Positions 58,671 through 64,000 of a stretch of 64,000 nt of DNA are shown here, in pieces. Every line of letters begins with the position of its first letter. The stretch's first letter is position 1. The stretch lies in contig JALFGP010000027.1 in the NCBI GenBank assembly GCA_022777205.1, forward strand, positions 30,333-94,332, written 5' to 3'. The position numbers were made by a program, and so were the translations under genes. Source of the DNA: Rikenellaceae bacterium (GTDB taxonomy: Bacteria > Bacteroidota > Bacteroidia > Bacteroidales > UBA932). The notes beneath the pieces are model-generated. The model saw nothing but the letters and a program-made list of their open reading frames with translations, was not told the DNA's origin and did no database searches.

Positions 58671-59557
58671 CAATTTCCAAGCAGAGTGTCGTGCGACAGT
58701 TCAGCCGCAGCAATGTCCGGAAGACATTCCAGATGGTACACCGGCACTTTTTCCAGAATATCGGATATGTAGGTATAAAGCGCGTCAGTGGTCTCCTCGC
58801 AATAGTTGAGCATAGGCGGAGCTGAAGGTAGCAGTGCACCTATGGACTCCATAGGACTGAGCCTTTTGATTTTGTTGTATGGAGCCTGACTGAGCCTTAC
58901 GATGCCGTGCAAAGTGTGGTGTTCATTCTTGTAGCAGGGAGTCTTGCCGCTCCACGGTGAGCCGTAAACCATCACCGTCCCGTCCTTTTCCACCTTGATG
59001 AAAGGACTGTCGTCATTGAGCAGGAATGATTCCGGATACCTCTCGCGCAGAAGCCTTGTGTGGGTGCTCTTGCCCGTTCCGGACTCGCCGAGGAAGATCA
59101 GGGTCTTGTCCCCGAAAACATTGGCAGAGGTGTGGATCGCAAAGCAGTTCTCTTTGATAAGCAAGTAGTTGAGTGCAACCCAAAGGGCGTAACGATAAAG
59201 GGTTGCAGTTGCTCTTACAATGGAAGTGTGAACGGTGTCGGAACCGATTTCCCAGCTTTCCCAGAGTTCCTTGCCGCTGTGCTCCTCGTGGGTGTAGAAG
59301 ATTATGCTGCTCTTCACTTTGTAGAAATTGCAGGTGATATCCTCAAATGACACGTCAAAGAAAGGTTCAACCGCATCAGTGGCCTCTTTCAATGATTTCA
59401 CATCATCCTCACCAAGGTCTTCAGTAATATAGAAGTCTGCCCCGGTCTGGTCATCCACCATAAATGGCCTGAAAAACGGCATAGCCTTCACAAACGCACT
59501 CAAATCCGCCCCATCGAAACGGAATACCGAACCGGCAACCTTAACTGTAGCAACCAT
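58670..59557 (-). CDS. HprK/PEPCK-like kinase
   Basis: Walker A FLGESGTGKSTHTRLL; LLNDDSPFIKV; YGSPWSGKTPCYKN. Confidence 0.75.
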   Translation of the reverse strand: MVATVKVAGSVFRFDGADLSAFVKAMPFFRPFMVDDQTGADFYITEDLGEDDVKSLKEATDAVEPFFDVSFEDITCNFYKVKSSIIFYTHEEHSGKELWESWEIGSDTVHTSIVRATATLYRYALWVALNYLLIKENCFAIHTSANVFGDKTLIFLGESGTGKSTHTRLLRERYPESFLLNDDSPFIKVEKDGTVMVYGSPWSGKTPCYKNEHHTLHGIVRLSQAPYNKIKRLSPMESIGALLPSAPPMLNYCEETTDALYTYISDILEKVPVYHLECLPDIAAAELSHDTLLGN

Positions 59558-59561
59558 AATC

Positions 59562-59828
59562 CTATTCAGTCAATCCGCATTCCACAAGTTTGTCACACCA
59601 GTTCCGCGCATCTTCTGCGGCCCTTTCCGCGTCCACCTCATATTCTTCAAGAAGAGCCGCGGCCACATCTTCAGCCGTAAATTCTTCACCCTGGAATTTG
59701 TTCCAAAGAAAGAGGGATGTCCCGTTGAGTGAAATGATTTTGGTCATATCCGCTCCGAACTTCCCCTGTTTGATGATGACATTCTCGCCCGCAATGGAGC
59801 GCACTTTGAACTTGGATGATATTTTCAT
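59562..59828 (-). CDS. PqqD family (RRE-like) protein
   Basis: KFKVRSIAGENVIIKQGK…KIISLNGTSLFLWNKFQGEEFTAEDVAAALLEEYEVD. Confidence 0.82.
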   Translation of the reverse strand: MKISSKFKVRSIAGENVIIKQGKFGADMTKIISLNGTSLFLWNKFQGEEFTAEDVAAALLEEYEVDAERAAEDARNWCDKLVECGLTE

Positions 59829-59896
59829 AACAATATGCCGTTTTACACTTTAGCCTGCGAAAATAATCATTATTGCGGAATTATTCAAAATATTTC

Positions 59897-59904
59897 TATA
59901 TTTG
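59897..59904 (+). promoter_or_regulatory. -7 box (TATATTTG) upstream of structured leader/histone gene
   Basis: TATATTTG with TTG ~21 nt upstream. Confidence 0.45.
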
Positions 59905-59910
59905 TCCGCC

Positions 59911-60060
59911 AATTGTAATCAAGACACTTGAATTCATTGGTCATCAAGGAAATGCCCATATTGGAGATATAACAGTCAGGGAATTGGCTCTGGAGCCCTG
60001 AATATGGGTCTTAAGTCCTCAATTTCGCTTTTTGGAACGAAAAAGTTGACTAAATGTTTG
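59911..60060 (+). ncRNA. Candidate structured RNA / long 5' leader
   Basis: Compound hairpin: CCCATATT(59955)/AATATGGG(60001) enclosing CAGGG(59977)/CCCTG(59996) with an asymmetric 5' bulge; promoter just upstream; ~220 nt before the next start codon. Confidence 0.4.
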
Positions 60061-60133
60061 CTTGTTAATTTATTTCTGCATACCTTGCAACGGTTTTTCC
60101 AAGAACACATTAACTAACTTTAATTTTAATACG

Positions 60134-60307
60134 ATGAAAGAGCTTGTAGCAAAAATCAATGCTGAAATCGCTGAATTTCAGAAGAACGCAGAGGCGCAGG
60201 TAGAGAAGGGCAATAAGGCTGCCGGCGCGAGAGCACGTAAGAATGCGTTGGAGCTTATGAAGGATCTTAAGGAATTCCGCAAGGTTTCTGTTGAGGCATC
60301 CAAATAA
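60134..60307 (+). CDS. Histone H1-like small basic protein
   Basis: MKELVAKINAEIAEFQKNAEAQVEKGNKAAGARARKNALELMKDLKEFRKVSVEASK. Confidence 0.8.
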   Translation: MKELVAKINAEIAEFQKNAEAQVEKGNKAAGARARKNALELMKDLKEFRKVSVEASK

Positions 60308-60332
60308 TTCCAAAGCGTACTTGGTTTTACTG

Positions 60333-60372
60333 ACGGGGGAGAGGCTTCACGGTCGTTCCCCCGTTGTTTTTT
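60333..60372 (+). terminator. Rho-independent terminator
   Basis: ACGGGGGA…TCCCCCGT stem followed by TGTTTTTT. Confidence 0.8.
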
Positions 60373-60394
60373 CGTATTAATTTGATTATTAATA

Positions 60395-61729
60395 ATGAAA
60401 ACAAGATTATTTTTCCTTTGTGTGCTGTTCTGTCTGACTGCCGTGCAGTCTTCGGCTCAAACTGACTCCTGTACTTCCTGTTCAGAGAATATCAAACTTG
60501 ACTTCAGCAGGACACTACGGGCGGACTATATTTTCACAGGTACTGCTTCCGAACAGCAGATTTCTCTGGATGAACTTTCCTGCTTCGACGGTTGGGCTGG
60601 TCGCAGGCACAATATGGACAGCCTTCCTGTGCGCGGTAACGGCCAGATTTCTATGACTTCGCTTGCAGACGGGTCGGTGCTGTATATCAACAGTTTTTCC
60701 ACCCTTTTTCAGGAATGGCTGGCGACTGAGGAGGCTGTGAACCTGCGCCGCTCGTTTGAAGCTGTGTTCCTTTTGCCCATGCCTGCGGAGAAGGTTTCTG
60801 TGCGGGTGGAACTTTACGGGTTCAAGGGGGAGGTGATTGCAGGGATTGAGCATACGGTTGACCCTGCCGACATTCTCATACGTCGCAAGGCCGTTTCCCA
60901 GGCTCCCTGTTTCGACTTGCTCAAGAGTGGAGATGCGTCGGAGTGCATTGATGTCGTGATACTTGCAGAAGGATATACGGTTTCTGAAAGGGAGTTGTTC
61001 CTGTCTGATGCACGCACTGCGATGGAGGAGATTCTCTCGTATGAACCGTTCAAAAGTTTCAGGGACAGGTTCAATTTCAGGGCTGTGGCTTTGGAATCTG
61101 CAGAGAGCGGGGTGAGCGTGCCTCTGGAGGGCTTATGGAAGAATACCGCACTTTCGGCACATTTCAGCACCTTCTATATGGACCGCTATCTCACCACATT
61201 GAGGATTAAGGACTTGCATAATTCTCTGACTGGCATTCCCTACGAGCACATAATCATTCTTGCCAATACTGACACCTATGGCGGAGGCGGAATCTACAAC
61301 AGCTACACTCTCACCACTGCCCATCATCCTCAGTTCAAGCCTGTGGTTGTTCACGAGTTCGGTCACAGTTTCTGCGGCCTGGGGGATGAGTATTACTATG
61401 ATGATATGTACACGGAATACTATTATCCTGATGCCGAGCCGTGGGAGCAGAACCTGACCACACTCAAGGATTTCAGCAGCAAATGGGCGGATATGTTGCC
61501 TGAAGGGGCGTCTATACCGACAGCGCCTGTTGAGGATGCTCAGATGTGGCAGCGGATTGCTTCCGGAGAACCGGCGGAGGCCTTTGTCGGCGTCTATGAA
61601 GGCGGAGGATATCAGTCCAAGGGGGTTTACCGTCCATTTCCGGACTGCCGTATGAAGACTAATGCGGCTCCTGTGTTCTGTCCGGTCTGTCAGGCTGCCA
61701 TACGCAAATTCATTGAGTTCAATCTCTAA
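60395..61729 (+). CDS. M64 family (IgA peptidase-like) metallopeptidase
   Basis: VVILAEGYT; VVHEFGHSFCGLGDEYYY zinc site. Confidence 0.9.
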   Translation: MKTRLFFLCVLFCLTAVQSSAQTDSCTSCSENIKLDFSRTLRADYIFTGTASEQQISLDELSCFDGWAGRRHNMDSLPVRGNGQISMTSLADGSVLYINSFSTLFQEWLATEEAVNLRRSFEAVFLLPMPAEKVSVRVELYGFKGEVIAGIEHTVDPADILIRRKAVSQAPCFDLLKSGDASECIDVVILAEGYTVSERELFLSDARTAMEEILSYEPFKSFRDRFNFRAVALESAESGVSVPLEGLWKNTALSAHFSTFYMDRYLTTLRIKDLHNSLTGIPYEHIIILANTDTYGGGGIYNSYTLTTAHHPQFKPVVVHEFGHSFCGLGDEYYYDDMYTEYYYPDAEPWEQNLTTLKDFSSKWADMLPEGASIPTAPVEDAQMWQRIASGEPAEAFVGVYEGGGYQSKGVYRPFPDCRMKTNAAPVFCPVCQAAIRKFIEFNL

Positions 61730-62517
61730 TCCCGGGCGCGTATGAAAACGATTGCCATAAGCGGCAGAGCGATAATGGACATAGTAGCACTGATAGGCAG
61801 GTATATCCCGAAATTGACGTATTTGACAACAAGCCAGGTTATAATCAGCAATGCCACCCCTATGCCGGCGGAAATCAGATAATGCAGTCGGATATCATCC
61901 TTTTTGCATAATATCCGGCTGAGGTTAGGCACTCCCAAGGATATGAAACCTATTGGCCCGCAGATGCTTACGGCACTTGTCACCAGAAACATTATGGCGA
62001 GCAGCTGCAGTGCCTTGAACATTGGGCTGAGCTCGATTTCTCCCCTCAGATGCTTTGTGAGTGCTCCCGCCGACCATAGAGCCGACACCAGGCCTATCGC
62101 GAAAAGTATCAGCGAAAAGACTATGTCCCAGGAGGTTACTCCTTCAAGGTTGAAATTTGCGGCTCCCCAGAGGTAGTATTGCTTGAGCAGATCCCCGTTT
62201 GGAGCATTTGTCACCACTATGGTTCCCAGCGAACCTATGAAGGTGCCGAAGAGTATGCCGAAGGTGATGAGGTTGCGTGTGCTGACTTTCAAGGTGACGA
62301 AAAAGCAGACGAGGGTGCAGATGAGGGTGCAGACGAAACTGCCTACAGTCAGAGAGCACCAGCCGGTCATAGTGGCAGCAGCGGCTCCCAGACAGGCGGC
62401 ACTGCCCAGCCCGAGGCTGTACACGTCCCCGAGCTGGTTGCGCCAGAGATACTGCATTTGTATGCCCCCGACCGGCAGAGCGATTCCGGAAAGTATTACA
62501 TAGAGCAGACTGAGCAT
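61726..62517 (-). CDS. FecCD-type ABC transporter permease (short N-terminus)
   Basis: LPVGGIQMQYLWRNQLGDVYSLGLGSAA; ICGPIGFISLGVPNLSRIL. Confidence 0.85.
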   Translation of the reverse strand: MLSLLYVILSGIALPVGGIQMQYLWRNQLGDVYSLGLGSAACLGAAAATMTGWCSLTVGSFVCTLICTLVCFFVTLKVSTRNLITFGILFGTFIGSLGTIVVTNAPNGDLLKQYYLWGAANFNLEGVTSWDIVFSLILFAIGLVSALWSAGALTKHLRGEIELSPMFKALQLLAIMFLVTSAVSICGPIGFISLGVPNLSRILCKKDDIRLHYLISAGIGVALLIITWLVVKYVNFGIYLPISATMSIIALPLMAIVFIRARD

Positions 62518-62542
62518 AGTAATACGAAAATAATAAGTTGTG

Positions 62543-64000
62543 TCAGAATTTGAATTCCACGCCTCCATAGAAGCCGAGTCCGGGCATAGGGTAGTCGCGT
62601 ATGATTTCGTAGTAGTTGTCAGTGAGGTTCTGCAAGCTGAGTTTGAGTTTTAGCGGCCCGCAGTGAGGTATCTTTATGGCCTTCCCGACGGTCATATCCA
62701 AACTGTTCCAGTCCGGCATCTGCCCTGCGGAATCAAAGCGTCCTGCCCTGATGTTCCACAGTGCCGTGATGAACCATCCCCTCCAGTCGCCCTTTGCGCT
62801 GATTCTTCCGCTGTGGAGGGCCACATAGGGAATCTGCTGTCCGAAACTGTAGCTGTCGGGAGTTTTGTCCACCGCCTGCTGCCAGCTGTAGTTAGCGTCA
62901 ATATTGAGGGATAAGTCACCGGATTTGAAACCGAATCCGGCTCCGAGGTCTATGCCTGCGGACTGGACTTTGCCTATGTTGTAGGGCAGCCAGATGTATG
63001 GGTCGTCGGGTGAAGGGGCGGATATTATTTTGTCTGTCAGGTAGTTGTAGAAGCCGTTGGCCTTGGCTTTAAGGCTGTATTTGCCGGAGAGGAAACTGCG
63101 GCTGTAATTCACTCCGAAATCGGTAATCCAGGCATCTTCCGGTTTGAGTGCAGTGTTTCCGTATCCCGGGTAGAATTTGTCGTTGAATGTAGGCACACGA
63201 TAGGACCTGCGGCCTGAAAGCACTATGTCGAACCCACGGAATGCGGTGAGTCTCAGACCGAGGGAAGGGGAGACGGCGTAGTTGTGGCCTCCGTCTTTGT
63301 CGAATACTCCATTGTATTCAACTGCCAGGTCAGCTTTGAAGATATTGAGGATGAATGAGGTCGCGATGGAGGTGAAGACTCCGTTGCGTGTGGCCGTGTA
63401 GAGGTTGGACTCCAGATTGTTCCATTGGTAGTCCAACGCTGCTGATGCTGTCCACCAGTCGAAAATCCTGAACTGGTGGGAGGTGTTGAGCTGCACTTCG
63501 TTTTGGGTGTAGTTGGAGTTGCCCCAAGTGGAGAAGTAGTCGAGTTTGTCCAGGGCGTATTTCACACTTGCGTTGAGCTTGTAAACACTGCCGAAATTCT
63601 GGCTGACAAGCCCCTGGATGAAGCCGTTCATATCTCCCTGACGGTCTGTGGACGGCCAGCTCAATGAACCCGGAGTGCCTCTTCTGGCAAGGTTGAAGTG
63701 TGCCTTTGCCTTCCAGAAGCCTCCGTTTGTGCTGCCCTTGAGGTCCAGACCGGCTTTCATTTGTTTTATGTCATTGTTGCCAAGCGGGTCGTTGTCCGGC
63801 TTCAGATAGTCTCCCTTGCTGTAGATGCCCGACATATTGGCCCCGAGCACGATTTTGTCCCCCAGTTTGAAATCCATCCTTGCATAAGGAAGGGCGGTGC
63901 CGAAAGAGCCTCCGCTGAGCCTGAAATCGCCTGCAACTATCCTTCCGTCAATGAATTCCGGCTCCGAGGACAGAAAGGAAATGCTGTTCTGGGTGTAGTC
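62543..64000 (-). CDS. TonB-dependent receptor, C-terminal part (5' end outside window)
   Basis: Frame stays open to 64000; barrel strands; LKLKLSLQNLTDNYYEIIRDYPMPGLGFYGGVEFKF terminal motif. Confidence 0.9.
   Translation of the reverse strand, partial: DYTQNSISFLSSEPEFIDGRIVAGDFRLSGGSFGTALPYARMDFKLGDKIVLGANMSGIYSKGDYLKPDNDPLGNNDIKQMKAGLDLKGSTNGGFWKAKAHFNLARRGTPGSLSWPSTDRQGDMNGFIQGLVSQNFGSVYKLNASVKYALDKLDYFSTWGNSNYTQNEVQLNTSHQFRIFDWWTASAALDYQWNNLESNLYTATRNGVFTSIATSFILNIFKADLAVEYNGVFDKDGGHNYAVSPSLGLRLTAFRGFDIVLSGRRSYRVPTFNDKFYPGYGNTALKPEDAWITDFGVNYSRSFLSGKYSLKAKANGFYNYLTDKIISAPSPDDPYIWLPYNIGKVQSAGIDLGAGFGFKSGDLSLNIDANYSWQQAVDKTPDSYSFGQQIPYVALHSGRISAKGDWRGWFITALWNIRAGRFDSAGQMPDWNSLDMTVGKAIKIPHCGPLKLKLSLQNLTDNYYEIIRDYPMPGLGFYGGVEFKF

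Noticed and set aside
58609-58839. ORFs on both strands across tRNA-Thr
   Set aside because: Translation of tRNA sequence; spurious
1-64000. CRISPR arrays, IS elements or transposases, rRNA operon
   Set aside because: No regularly spaced repeats, no transposase or integrase ORF and no rRNA sequence seen on reading both strands

Overview
This 64 kb window is chromosomal DNA from a member of the Bacteroidales. Supporting evidence: SusC/SusD pairs, TAnnTTTG-type promoters, fimbrillin-like lipoproteins and a Bacteroidetes histone-H1-like gene. From start to end it contains: (1) ~3-24.6 kb, one strand, a large polysaccharide utilization cluster with a 5'-truncated SusD, a SusE-like lipoprotein, a DUF4832-type protein, a collagen/BACON lipoprotein, two SGNH-type hydrolases, a GH3-PA14-GH2 fusion, a Mfa-like/beta-helix protein, an FAD-oxidoreductase/GH36-like fusion, GH3 and GH2; (2) ~24.6-31.6 kb, an accessory or decaying region with a truncated ICMT-like gene, an HTH protein, a glutaredoxin-like protein, YbjQ, a truncated AbiE system with a palindromic operator, an ATPase/STAS-like pair, a DUF4143 ATPase, a PLD-like protein, an unknown protein and small ORFs; (3) ~31.8-38.2 kb, GH36 plus SusC/SusD; (4) an NSS transporter and tRNA-Arg(CCG); (5) ~39.8-50.9 kb, a complete ilvD-B-N-C-leuA-C-D-B-ilvE operon preceded by a BCAA-rich leader peptide and attenuator hairpin; (6) nitrilase, Dabb, two glycosyltransferases, DPP-IV, an OMP, a BaiN-like flavoprotein, tRNA-Thr(CGT), an HprK-like kinase plus PqqD pair, a histone-H1-like gene with a structured leader, an M64 peptidase, a FecCD permease and a TonB receptor running off the window. 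The most interesting items are the oxidoreductase/GH36-like fusion, the ilv leader/attenuator, the small ORFs missed by the ORF track, the PqqD/HprK-like pair, the AbiE remnant with its operator, the unknown three-gene module at 29.6-31.3 kb, and the structured RNA candidate upstream of the histone-like gene. All family calls are by reading motifs; no database search was run.
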